NCBI GenBank assembly: GCA_004570425.1
Contig: SPQJ01000034.1
Location: 1 to 47,771, forward strand
Length of the DNA stretch: 47,771 nt
Direction: 5' to 3'
Source: Bacillus sp. AZ43
GTDB taxonomy: Bacteria; Actinomycetota; Actinomycetes; Mycobacteriales; Geodermatophilaceae
Position 1 is the stretch's first letter. Each line of letters opens with the position of its first letter. The translations under genes were made by a program, and so were the position numbers. Shown here one piece after another: positions 8,886 to 17,540 of this stretch. The notes beneath the pieces were generated by a model. The model was not told the origin of the DNA and did not search any database. It saw nothing but the letters and a program-made list of their open reading frames with translations.

Positions 8886-8891
8886 TAGGGT
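8886..8891 (+). promoter_or_regulatory. -10 box of rmlA, leaderless spacing
   Basis: TAGGGT ends 7 bases before the ATG of rmlA at 8899, with no ribosome binding site between. The arrangement matches the rmlC and WbbL-like promoters. Confidence 0.6.
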
Positions 8892-8898
8892 GTAGGCC

Positions 8899-9780
8899 AT
8901 GCGCGGCATCATCCTGGCGGGCGGAAGCGGCACCCGGCTGTACCCCATCACGAAGGGCATCAGCAAGCAGCTGATGCCCATCTACGACAAGCCGATGATC
9001 TACTACCCGCTCTCGCTGCTGATGAATGCCGGGATCCGCGAGGTCCTGATCATCACCACGCCGGACGACCAGGCCCAGTTCCAGCGGCTGCTCGGCGACG
9101 GGTCGGACATCGGCGTCGAGTTGAGCTACGCCGTCCAGCCGCGCCCGGAGGGGCTGGCACAGGCCTTCCTCATCGGCGCGGAGTTCATCGGCGACCAGCC
9201 GGTGGCCCTGGTGCTCGGGGACAACATCTTCTACGGCACCGGGCTCGGCGAGAGCCTGCGGGCCAACACCGAGCCGGCCGGCGGGCACGTCTTCGCCTAC
9301 CACGTGGCCAACCCGAGCGAGTACGGCGTCGTGGAGTTCGACGACACCGGCCGGGTCATCTCCATCGAGGAGAAGCCGGCGCGGCCGAAGAGCTCCTACG
9401 CCGTCCCGGGCCTCTACTTCTACGACAACCAGGTCGTCGACATCGCCGGCAAGATCCAGCCGAGCGCGCGGGGCGAACTGGAGATCACGGCCGTCAACGA
9501 CGAGTACCTGCGCCGCGGCGAGCTAACCGTCACCGTGCTGCCGCGCGGCACCGCCTGGCTCGACACCGGGACGCACACGTCGATGATGCAGGCGGCCGAG
9601 TTCGTCCGGGTCGTCGAGGAACGGCAGGGCTGGAAGATCGGCTGCATCGAGGAGATCGCCTGGCGGCGCGGCTTCATCGACGCCGCGCAGCTCGAGGCGC
9701 TGGCCCGCCCGCTGCAGAAGAGCGGCTACGGCGACTACCTGCTCCAGCTTCTGGAGCAGGCGCCCGCCGGCGGACGCTGA
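8899..9780 (+). CDS. rmlA: RmlA, glucose-1-phosphate thymidylyltransferase
   Basis: This 293-residue enzyme makes dTDP-glucose, the first step of dTDP-L-rhamnose synthesis. Motifs are [15 protein letters not shown] at the N-terminus, [25 protein letters not shown] with the metal-binding aspartate, EEKPARPKS, and [13 protein letters not shown]. Length and composition are normal for the family, including the allosteric C-terminal region. It starts at 8899 from a leaderless promoter and is followed after 1 base by ugd, so the two form an operon. RmlB and RmlD, needed to complete the pathway together with the rmlC gene at 3222, must lie elsewhere. Confidence 0.97.
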   Translation: MRGIILAGGSGTRLYPITKGISKQLMPIYDKPMIYYPLSLLMNAGIREVLIITTPDDQAQFQRLLGDGSDIGVELSYAVQPRPEGLAQAFLIGAEFIGDQPVALVLGDNIFYGTGLGESLRANTEPAGGHVFAYHVANPSEYGVVEFDDTGRVISIEEKPARPKSSYAVPGLYFYDNQVVDIAGKIQPSARGELEITAVNDEYLRRGELTVTVLPRGTAWLDTGTHTSMMQAAEFVRVVEERQGWKIGCIEEIAWRRGFIDAAQLEALARPLQKSGYGDYLLQLLEQAPAGGR

Positions 9781-9781
9781 C

Positions 9782-11098
9782 ATGCGCCTCTCAGTCATCG
9801 GCTGCGGGTACCTCGGTGCGGTGCACGCCGCCTGCATGGCCGAGCTCGGCCACGAGGTGGTCGGGGTCGACGTCGACCGGGAGAAGGTCGAGCGGCTGGC
9901 CGGCGGGGAGGCGCCTTTCCACGAGCCGGGGCTGCCCGAGATCCTGCGGCGAGCCATCGACAGCGGTCGGCTGACCTTCACCACCGACTTCGCCGCCGTC
10001 ACCGGCGCCGCGGTGCACTTCCTGTGCGTCGGGACTCCGCAGCGCAAGGGCGAGTACGCCGCCGACCTCTCCTACGTCGACGCCGCGGCCGCCGGCCTCT
10101 TCCCGCACCTCTCCCCCGGCGAGCTGGTGGCCGGCAAGTCGACGGTGCCGGTGGGTACCGCCGAGCGGCTGACCGCCCAGCTCGCCGACGGCGGCTCGGG
10201 CGCGCTGCTCGCCTGGAACCCGGAGTTCCTGCGGGAGGCGCACGCCATCGAGGACACGCTGACCCCCGACCGGCTGGTGTACGGGGTCCCGGCCGGCCCA
10301 GACGGCGACCGCGCGCAGGAGCTGCTCGACGAGGTCTACGCCGTCGCGCTCGACAGGAAGACGCCGCGCCTGGTCACCGACCTGGCCACGGCCCAGCTGG
10401 TGAAGACCGCCGCCAACGCCTTCCTGGCCACCAAGATCTCCTTCATCAACGCGATGGCCGAGCTGTGCGAGTCGACCGGCGCCGACGTCGTCCAGCTCGC
10501 CGACGCCATCGGCCACGACGACCGGATCGGGCGGCGGTTCCTCAACGCCGGCCTCGGGTTCGGCGGCGGCTGCCTGCCCAAGGACATCCGGGCGTTCATG
10601 GCGCGCGCCGGCGAGCTCGGCGCGGACCAGGCACTGGCCTTCCTCAAAGAGGTCGACGCCATCAACATGCGCCGGCGCAACCGCATGGTCGACCTCGCCC
10701 GCGAGGTCCTCGACGGCTCGCTGCTGGGCCGCCGGATCGCCGTCCTCGGCGCGGCGTTCAAGCCCGACAGCGACGACATCCGGGACTCCCCCGCGCTGTC
10801 GGTGGCCGCGCTGCTCCGGCTGCAGGGCGCCTCCGTCGTCGTCACCGACCCCGCGGCCCTGGAGAACGCGCGGCGGCAGTGGCCCGAGCTGGAGTACGTC
10901 GCCACGCCGGAGGAGGCCGCCCGCCGGGCGGACGCGGTCCTCCTGCTCACCGAGTGGGCGCAGTACCGCGAGCTGGACCCGTTCGCCCTCGGCGAGAACG
11001 TGGCGGGCAAGCGGATGCTGGACGGCCGCAACGCGCTCGACGCCCAGAAGTGGCGTGCGGCGGGCTGGAGCTACCGGGCGCTGGGCCGCCGGCACTGA
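9782..11098 (+). CDS. ugd: UDP-glucose 6-dehydrogenase
   Basis: This 438-residue dehydrogenase oxidises UDP-glucose twice with NAD to give UDP-glucuronate. The Rossmann motif GCGYLG lies at 7-12. The catalytic lysine is in VKTAANAFLA, and the nucleophile C264 lies in FGGGCLPKDI. The C-terminal UDP-binding domain includes VLGAAFKPDSDDIRDSP. All key residues are present and the length is typical. It is separated from rmlA by 1 base and is surely co-transcribed. UDP-glucuronate would supply acidic sugars to the locus's polysaccharide. It ends 13 bases from a convergent GT4 gene with no evident terminator hairpin. Confidence 0.96.
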   Translation: MRLSVIGCGYLGAVHAACMAELGHEVVGVDVDREKVERLAGGEAPFHEPGLPEILRRAIDSGRLTFTTDFAAVTGAAVHFLCVGTPQRKGEYAADLSYVDAAAAGLFPHLSPGELVAGKSTVPVGTAERLTAQLADGGSGALLAWNPEFLREAHAIEDTLTPDRLVYGVPAGPDGDRAQELLDEVYAVALDRKTPRLVTDLATAQLVKTAANAFLATKISFINAMAELCESTGADVVQLADAIGHDDRIGRRFLNAGLGFGGGCLPKDIRAFMARAGELGADQALAFLKEVDAINMRRRNRMVDLAREVLDGSLLGRRIAVLGAAFKPDSDDIRDSPALSVAALLRLQGASVVVTDPAALENARRQWPELEYVATPEEAARRADAVLLLTEWAQYRELDPFALGENVAGKRMLDGRNALDAQKWRAAGWSYRALGRRH

Positions 11099-11111
11099 CC
11101 GCCCCGACGGC

Positions 11112-12224
11112 TCAGCCGAGCGTCGCGTAGAGCTCCCAGAGCGCGCGGGCGGTCGCGTCCCAGCTGAAGTCGGCGGCCCGCCGGAGGCCCGCCTCGCGGA
11201 GCCGGGCGCGGTCGCCCGGGGAGGTCAGCACGGCGGCGAGCGCGGCGGCCAGCGCGGCGCTGTCGCCGACGGGGACGGTTACCGTGGCCCCGCCGCCGAC
11301 CTCGGCGAGTGCGGGGTCGTCCGAGCTGACCACCGGGACGCCGGCGGCCATGGCCTCCAGAACCGGGAGCCCGAAGCCCTCCGCGCGGCTCGGCGCGACG
11401 AGCACCGCGGCCCGGCCCAGGACGGCGGCGAGGTCCTCGTCCGGCAGCCGGCCCATCAGCCGCACGCGGTCGGCGACGTCGAGGTCCGCGGCAACCCCGG
11501 CCACGTCGACCCCGCCCCAGCCGGCCTGGCCGACCACGAGGAGCGGCACGTCCGGCGCCTCCGGCCGAGCGAGCGCGGCCAGGAGGACGTCGAGTCCCTT
11601 CCGGGGCTCCACGGTCGCCAGCGTCACGGCGAACTCGCCCTCGGGCAGGCCGAGTGCGGCCGCCCGCTCGGCGGCGTCGGCCGGCGGGTGCAGCGCGCGG
11701 GAGACGCCCTCCCCGACGACGACCGGCGGCCGGCGCAGCGGGAGGTGCCGTCCCAGCTCGCGGGCGACCGCCTCGGTGGGCACGACGAGGGCGTCGGCGA
11801 CGTCGTTGGCCCGCGCGATCACCCGCCGGTGCCAGCGGGCGCCGCGCGGGGTCAAGGTCTCCGGGTGCGTCCACGGCACCGCGTCGTGCACGGTGACCAC
11901 GAGGGGCCGCCGTCGGCGGGGCGGGAACAGCGGTGTCGGGCTGTGCACCAGGTCCACGCCGGTGGGGGCTGGCCCCAGCCCCCGTTCCCACGCGGCGGTC
12001 AGCGGCCGCCGCGGCAGCGGCAGGCGGCGGGGGCCGCGCGCCCCGGGGACTCGGCCCGCGTTGGTGTCCGCGTGCCAGGCCGCCCAGGTCGTCACCGCGG
12101 CGCCGGCGGGCGCCGTCGCCGCCAGGGCCGACGCGACCTCGAAGGCGTAGCGGCCGGTGCCGCCCGGCACCCGGCCGAGGCACTGCTCAACCACGACGCC
12201 GATCCGGCGGGGCGCACCCGTCAT
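11112..12224 (-). CDS. GT4 glycosyltransferase
   Basis: A 370-residue GT-B transferase of family GT4. GGTGRYAFEVASAL lies in the acceptor domain, followed by VDLVHSPTPLFPP, VVTVHDAVPW, LATVEPRKGLDVLLAAL at the hinge and VAPSRAEGFGLPVLEAMAAGVPVVSSD as the donor-phosphate site. ATG 12224 has GAGAG about 5 bases upstream. It is the last gene of a minus-strand run that begins at the LPTM gene (17488) and lies 31 bases after the serine-hydrolase gene. It resembles the GT4 genes at 7689 and 30113 in motif layout, which suggests related members of one glycan pathway. Donor unknown. Confidence 0.85.
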   Translation of the reverse strand: MTGAPRRIGVVVEQCLGRVPGGTGRYAFEVASALAATAPAGAAVTTWAAWHADTNAGRVPGARGPRRLPLPRRPLTAAWERGLGPAPTGVDLVHSPTPLFPPRRRRPLVVTVHDAVPWTHPETLTPRGARWHRRVIARANDVADALVVPTEAVARELGRHLPLRRPPVVVGEGVSRALHPPADAAERAAALGLPEGEFAVTLATVEPRKGLDVLLAALARPEAPDVPLLVVGQAGWGGVDVAGVAADLDVADRVRLMGRLPDEDLAAVLGRAAVLVAPSRAEGFGLPVLEAMAAGVPVVSSDDPALAEVGGGATVTVPVGDSAALAAALAAVLTSPGDRARLREAGLRRAADFSWDATARALWELYATLG

Positions 12225-12255
12225 CGAGCTCTCACGCGTGGACGGTAACCGGAGC

Positions 12256-14030
12256 TCACCCGCGCAACGTGCGGCAGCCCAGCGACGGGTTCGGGGTGCC
12301 GCTGGTCAGCGCGATGCCGTACACGCAGACCTGGTGGTCGCCCGCCGGGACCCGGACGCGCGCGGTGTAGCCGTGGGCTCGGCCGGCGTCGGGGAACGCG
12401 GCCGCGATGTCGGAGCGGCCCGCGTCCGCGACCGCCCGGCCGCCCCACCGCCCGTCGACGTAGACGTGCACCTCGGTGGCGGCGGCCGGGCGCGAGCTGT
12501 CGAGGGTCCATCCGGACAGGTCGTAGGTGCCCGGCCCGACGGCGTCGGCCCGGTCGACCGAGCCGATCACGCCGGTCGGCAGGGTCACCACAGCGCAGCC
12601 GAGGGCCGGGTTGACCCCCGCGGTCCCGGGCGCGTTGATGCCGTAGGCGCACACCTGGTGCCGCCCACCCGAGCCCAGGGTCAGCGTGGCGGAGTAGCCG
12701 TGCGCCGCGCCGGCGGTGGGGTGGACGCGGCCGACGTCGGAGCGGATCCCGTCGGCACGCACCTGCCCGCCCCAGCGGCCGTCGAGGTAGAGGTGCACGT
12801 CCAGCGGGCCGGTGGGGGTCTCCCGGTCCAGCGTCCACCCGGCGACCCGCACCGTCCGGGCGCCCGTGGCCGCGACCGTGTCGAGGAAGCCGATCGGGCT
12901 CAGGTCCACGGTCACCGAGCGGCACCCCAGCGACGGGTTCCGGTCGCCGGCCCCGACGTTGATCGCGTAGGCGCAGACCTCGTGCCGGCCGTGCGTCACC
13001 GGCACGTCGATGCGGAAACCGTGGCCCGCGCCTGCGGCCGGAAAGGCCGCGCCGACGTCGGCCCGGTGGACCGCGGCCGTGCCCGCCCCGGCGTACCGGC
13101 CGTCCACATACACGTGCACGTCGAGCGCTCGCGTCGCCTCGTCGGGGTCCCACGTCCAGCCCTCGGCGCGGACGGTGCCCGGCGCGACCTCGGTGAGGCG
13201 GTTGAGGTCACCCTTCGGGTTGCGCAGCTCGGCGCCGGACGGGATCCGGCCGCCAGGGAAGAGCCGCTGGACGACGCCGGTCAGCGTGTCACCGGCGTAG
13301 GCATAGGAGACACCGTCGTCGAAGGACCCGAGGACGGCGACCGCGTAGCGGTTGCCCTCACCGAGGATGCCAGTGGTGTGCAGCCACCGCCGCCCCTCCT
13401 GGCAGCACATCCAGCCCTGCTTGATCCCCCACACCTGGTTCGGCAGCCCGCGCCGGATCCCGAAGTACTGCTCGTAGCCGTCGGTGCCGTGTGGTGTGGC
13501 CCGCCGCATGAGGCCGACCAGGTAGTCGCGGTCGGCGGGGTGCAGGCCGCCGTCGAGCATGCCGGCGTAGAACTTCACGATGTCGTGGGACGTGATGCGG
13601 AACATGCCCCAGTAGCCGGGGGTCGGCGGGCCGCCGAACCGCGAGTAGAGGCTGGACATGGCCGCGTCGTCCGAGCCGATGATCATGACCTCGAGCAGCG
13701 CACGGTCGTGGTCCGACAGCGCGATGGCCCCGGACCGCGCTCGGCTGAGCAGGCTCTCGGCCACCAGGACCTTCGGGACCGACGCCGAGCGCATCTGGGT
13801 GTGCGCGAGCGTCCCGTTGTCCCGGATCTCGCCGGTCAGCCGGTCCAGCACCGTGATGCCGACCTGGCCGCGCCCGGCGGCGTACTGCGCGGCCGTGGCC
13901 ACCTGACCGGCAGGTCGGCCCGCGCGGGCGGCGCGGAGGCGAGCCCCAGCGGGACGAGCAGCCCGAGCACCAGCAGGGGCAGCACGACCAGCGCGAGGAC
14001 CGGCCGGCGGCCGGCGGCGGTCGCCCGCAT
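12256..14030 (-). pseudogene. Secreted serine hydrolase (class A beta-lactamase-like) with three C-terminal repeats, frame broken
   Basis: Two overlapping frames make one protein. The ATG at 14030, coupled to the lipoprotein stop as TGATG, starts a signal peptide (RRPVLALVVLPLLVLGLLVPLG, then ARA). At about 13903-13906 the frame shifts, and the mature domain continues from VATAAQ (13902). One missing C would restore LPVQVATAAQ. Numbered from 13902, the hydrolase has SVPK (41-44) as the SxxK motif, SDD (77-79) in place of SDN, and KQG (161-163) in place of KTG, a penicillin-recognising fold with altered motifs. Residues 231-546 hold three copies of the roughly 100-residue two-cysteine repeat also found in the SpoIID and amidase proteins. 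Either a sequencing error or a real lesion is possible. Confidence 0.8.
12262..13212 (-). repeat. Three tandem protein repeats in the serine hydrolase
   Basis: Copies encode about residues 231-333 (13212-12904), 337-442 (12894-12577) and 445-547 (12570-12262), numbering from GTG 13902. Each has a GWTxD segment, DVHxYxDGRW, a RxDVGxxxP-AG-HGY block, and two cysteines in VCxY and LGC. Confidence 0.85.
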
Positions 14031-14570
14031 CACCGGCACGTCCCGTCGAGGACGAGACGCCCGGAGCGCTCGCTCGTGCCTTCGGTCAGCAGGTCGGCGG
14101 CGAGCCGGAACCCGCCGGACGTGGCGTCGAGGTCGACGCCGGCCAGCGTGTGCGCCGACTCGATGCCGGCGGCGGCGAGCAGCAGCGTCCCGCCCTCCTC
14201 GGCGAAGCCGACGCGCAGCGTGGAGCCGTCGGAGAGGGTGGCGATCACGGTCGGCTGGCTCGCCATGGACGCGCAGGACCCGGTGACCGGCTCGGCGAAG
14301 GCGGTGAGCCCGGAGACGCTCAGCTCGAGATCGGCCGCCAGCATCCCGTCCGGGAGCGCGGCCAGACCCTCGCGGTGCTCGTCGGCCGCGGCGTCGGGCG
14401 GGGGCGGGGTCAGCGCCTCACCACCGGGCAGCGGGAAGCCGGTCTCCCCCGCGGGCTCCACCGCCGTCGTGGTGGCGGCCGCCGCCTCGGCGTCCCCGCC
14501 GTCCGATCCCCGAGCCGGCGCAGGCCAGGAGGGTGAGGGCGGGCAGGATCCAGCGGCGCACGGGTGTCAC
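14030..14570 (-). pseudogene. Putative lipoprotein, frame broken near its N-terminus
   Basis: GTG at 14570 (or GTG 14561) begins a lipoprotein signal sequence, VRRWILPALTLLACAG, with the lipobox LLAC. The frame then runs into Arg/Gly-rich nonsense. Removing one base from the four-base run at 14508-14511 joins it to the downstream frame: SDGGDAEAAAATTT, then PGETGFPLPGGE-like linker and a folded domain of about 110 residues (LSVSGLTAF, GSCASMASQPTVIATLSDGSTLRVGF, RLAADLLTEGTSE, DGTCR). The repaired protein would be about 180 residues with two domain cysteines after the lipid-anchor cysteine. I do not recognise the domain. It lies directly upstream of, and is coupled to, the serine-hydrolase gene. 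Confidence 0.6.
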
Positions 14571-14665
14571 CGACCGAGAGTGACCCGTTCCGGTGCGCAG
14601 CTCCACTTCGACCGTGGCCGCGAGTGGCCGGTGTGACCCGTGTGCGGGATGGTCCCCGCGGGCGG

Positions 14666-16438
14666 TCAGGAGGCCGCGGTCCCCACGGACGGCGGCCATC
14701 CAGGCGACCCTCCGTGCTCGCAGCCGTCGCCCGCCGCCGGGCGCAGCGCCTGGACGACGGCCACCGCGACACTGCCCAGGGCGGCGAGCACCACCCCGGC
14801 GAACATGGCCGTCACGCACCAGGCCGGGAAGGCCGCCCAGTCCGTCATGCGCTGCCAGCCGTCCGCGACGCTCCAGCCGATGTCCACGTAGTAGCCGTGG
14901 AAGGCGAACCACATCGCGTACCCGGCCACCGCGAGGACGGCGGCCAGCGTCCCGACCGGCAACCACCGCTCCGTGCGGCCGCCGGGGCGGACCAACGTGC
15001 CGATCCCGACGGAGGCGACCGCCAGCAGGGCGACGATGCCGCCGTACAGGTAGCGCCCCTGGATGCCGGCGTACTGGCCGTTGTATGCGTGCGCCGCATA
15101 GGTCTGCGGGTAGAGCAGCAGGAGCATCAGCACGGCGAGGGCGAGCAGGACGGCCACCACGGGCCGGGGTACCGCCGAGCGGAACGCCAGCAAGAGGCAG
15201 GCGATCAGCGCGATCGTGAGCACCGCGACCAACCAGCCGGACAGGGCGAGCTCCAGCTGCCCGAAGCGGCCCCAGAAGGTCGTCGCCAGCTTGTCGGCGA
15301 ACGGCACGGCGAACCCGACGACGGAGTCCCGCGGGCCCTCGATGACCAGCGCCGCCTGGACCTGCTCGCTCCAGCCCGCCGGCTGGACGGTGCCGTAGCG
15401 CAGCAGGTTGAGCGCCCACCACCAGCCACCGACGACGAAGGCGACGCCCCAGGCCACGGACAAGCGGCCGGCCACCTCACGCCAACTCTGCATCCGGCTG
15501 CGACGGCCGGCGACCACGAGGGCCAGGCCCACTACCGGGATGGCGACGAGTAGCGTCCCCTTCACCAGCAGCGCCAGGCCGAGGGTCAGACCGATGCCGG
15601 CGGTCGTGCGCCATGACCTGTCGCCGGTGAGCACCCTGGTCAGGAGCAGCACGAGGACCGCGCCGAGTGAGATCACCATCGCGTCGTTGGTCACGCTCCC
15701 GCCGAGCGCGGCCAACTGCGGGATACCGAGCGGCAGGAAAGCCGCCACGTCGCCCATGCGCCGCCTACCGGTCAACCGGACGGTCACCGACGACGCGATG
15801 AGCGGCAGGGGCGCGACGAGCACCACCCCGACCAACCGCATGAGAGCCATGGCGCGGTCGAACCGCCAGTCGTCGGCACCGGCGACCTCGAGTACTCCGG
15901 CCGTCAGCGCGTAGTACAGCGGTGGGTGCTGCGTCATCTGGTCGGGGTACTCGGAGAGGTCGACCTGCCGGGTCAGCGCCATGTCCGCGAAGGAGGGCCG
16001 CTCGGCGGGAGGCGTCGGCGCTTGCGCGCTGTACAGGGCGAAGTACACGAGATCTTCTTCGGCGATGTCCGGGCGCACCCCGGGCAGCAGCGTGCCCCCG
16101 GCCCAGTTCCCCTGCTGCCCGTCGACGGCGGAGAACCCGCTCAACGTCTTGGCACGCAGCACCTCGGCAGTCATGACCGCCTCGGCCGGGGCCGGCCAGC
16201 CACCGCCCTGCATCAGCCGCACCACACTGTTGACGTGCTGCGGCTCGTCCGGGTTGCGAAACCACGGGGTGAGGACCGACCAGAACACCATGAGGGCCAC
16301 GAACACGACCGTCGCCGCCCAGGGGATCGGACTCCCGAAACGTGCCAACCGCGCCGTCAACACGGCTCCAGAAAAGCCGAGCCCGCGCCAACCCGACACG
16401 TCCCGACGGTACAACTTCCTCGAAACAGGGAGGCGCAT
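14666..16438 (-). CDS. DUF2142-type polytopic membrane protein, GT-C-like
   Basis: A 590-residue membrane protein with about a dozen hydrophobic segments. After the first segment comes NPDEPQHV, and later HPPLYYALT, the two signatures of DUF2142 proteins. The acidic pair DE in the first outer loop is where GT-C enzymes keep their catalytic residue. Such proteins are therefore plausible transferases that use polyprenyl-phosphate sugars outside the membrane (inference). YNGQYAGIQGRYLYG near the C-terminal half is also typical. The start is uncertain: ATG 16438 is taken, GTG 16492 is possible, and neither has a strong ribosome binding site. It follows the LPTM gene closely on the same strand. 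Confidence 0.8.
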   Translation of the reverse strand: MRLPVSRKLYRRDVSGWRGLGFSGAVLTARLARFGSPIPWAATVVFVALMVFWSVLTPWFRNPDEPQHVNSVVRLMQGGGWPAPAEAVMTAEVLRAKTLSGFSAVDGQQGNWAGGTLLPGVRPDIAEEDLVYFALYSAQAPTPPAERPSFADMALTRQVDLSEYPDQMTQHPPLYYALTAGVLEVAGADDWRFDRAMALMRLVGVVLVAPLPLIASSVTVRLTGRRRMGDVAAFLPLGIPQLAALGGSVTNDAMVISLGAVLVLLLTRVLTGDRSWRTTAGIGLTLGLALLVKGTLLVAIPVVGLALVVAGRRSRMQSWREVAGRLSVAWGVAFVVGGWWWALNLLRYGTVQPAGWSEQVQAALVIEGPRDSVVGFAVPFADKLATTFWGRFGQLELALSGWLVAVLTIALIACLLLAFRSAVPRPVVAVLLALAVLMLLLLYPQTYAAHAYNGQYAGIQGRYLYGGIVALLAVASVGIGTLVRPGGRTERWLPVGTLAAVLAVAGYAMWFAFHGYYVDIGWSVADGWQRMTDWAAFPAWCVTAMFAGVVLAALGSVAVAVVQALRPAAGDGCEHGGSPGWPPSVGTAAS

Positions 16439-16507
16439 CCCATCACCCGCTACGGCGGAGGCGGGACTCGCCGCCGATGTCCCGCACACCACCGCAGAGC
16501 CGGTACG

Positions 16508-17488
16508 TCATCCGGCCGACCGCTGCCTGGCCATCGACACACTCCGCCGACCGAGGCACAGCGCCACGCCCGCCAGCACGACGTCGACGACAACCAGGAC
16601 GACCCGCGACACCAGAGCGAGCACCAGGGCTGCGCCGGCGGGTACCACGGAGGAGAGTCCCAGTACCAGGACCGCCTCACGGACGCCCGCCCCGGCCGGC
16701 GCCACGACGAAGAGAAAGCCCGCGACCCAGGCGAGCGCGAACACGCCGAGGGAGAGCGACCAGGTCTCCGGGCCTGAGCCGGCGACGGAGCGGACGAGCA
16801 CACCGAAGTGGACGCCGAGAGCAGCCCACGTGAGCATCGCCCACGCCACCCCCGCACCCAGCCCCCGCCACGACAGCAACAGCGGCTCGGGCTTGCGCCG
16901 GAGGAGACGGAAGGCCAGACCCGACCAGGTGGCCACGGACCGCGGATGCAGCAGGAGCAGCAGCAGCGGCGCGGTGAGGAAGACCCACCCGTAGTCACGG
17001 CTGACGGTCGTGGAGGAGAAGGGCAGTGTCAGCGAGGCCGCCACCAGGCCGGCCAGTGTGGTCACGCACAAGGTCAGCAGGGAAACGGTCGCCGAACGCC
17101 TGGCGGGCACCTCGTGCTCCCGGGCCAGTTCCACCTGAGCGAGGACGGTCCAGACCGACCCCGGGATGTACTTGCCGAGCTGCGAGATCAGAAAGATCCG
17201 GGCAGCCGGCCGCACCGCCACCGGCGACCCGGCGTCCGCCAGCAGAGCACGCCAGCCGAGGAGCGAGAAGACCGTCGCCAGCGCCCCGGTGAGAACGGAG
17301 ACGACCACGGCACCGGGGGTGAGCATGTCGAGTCCGGATCGCACCTCGTCCCAGCGGGACGTGAAGAAGACAGCGCAGAAACTTGCCGCCAGCACGAGGA
17401 ACACCGCACGAACGATGCGACGGAGGCGGGACACCCCGACCTTGCCTGGCTCGGGCAGGCCCGAGGGGCCGCGGGGATCGTTCGACAT
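16508..17488 (-). CDS. LPTM/UPF0104-type membrane protein (AglD-like)
   Basis: A 326-residue polytopic protein of the lysylphosphatidylglycerol-synthase transmembrane family. Visible hallmarks are RIFLISQLGKYIPGSVWTV after the third membrane segment and VAPAGAGVREAVLVLGL near the C-terminus, with eight or so hydrophobic helices. Members of this family without the soluble synthetase domain are often encoded with glycosyltransferases and are thought to be flippases or AglD-like transferases. The role here is inferred. ATG 17488 lies 9 bases after TATTGT, so the message would have almost no leader. It is divergent from the GT4-methyltransferase fusion and starts the minus-strand run down to 11112. 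Confidence 0.8.
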   Translation of the reverse strand: MSNDPRGPSGLPEPGKVGVSRLRRIVRAVFLVLAASFCAVFFTSRWDEVRSGLDMLTPGAVVVSVLTGALATVFSLLGWRALLADAGSPVAVRPAARIFLISQLGKYIPGSVWTVLAQVELAREHEVPARRSATVSLLTLCVTTLAGLVAASLTLPFSSTTVSRDYGWVFLTAPLLLLLLHPRSVATWSGLAFRLLRRKPEPLLLSWRGLGAGVAWAMLTWAALGVHFGVLVRSVAGSGPETWSLSLGVFALAWVAGFLFVVAPAGAGVREAVLVLGLSSVVPAGAALVLALVSRVVLVVVDVVLAGVALCLGRRSVSMARQRSAG

Positions 17489-17497
17489 GTTCGGGCC

Positions 17498-17507
17498 ACA
17501 ATAGTCT
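17498..17507. promoter_or_regulatory. Bidirectional -10 element ACAATAGTCT
   Basis: The ten bases read as TATTGT on the minus strand (17498-17503, for the LPTM gene) and TAGTCT on the plus strand (17502-17507, for the GT4-methyltransferase gene), sharing the central TA. The minus start codon is 9 bases away and the plus start codon 33 bases away. Confidence 0.5.
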
Positions 17508-17540
17508 CGCCCTGCTCCTCCACGCCGCGACAGGGAGATC

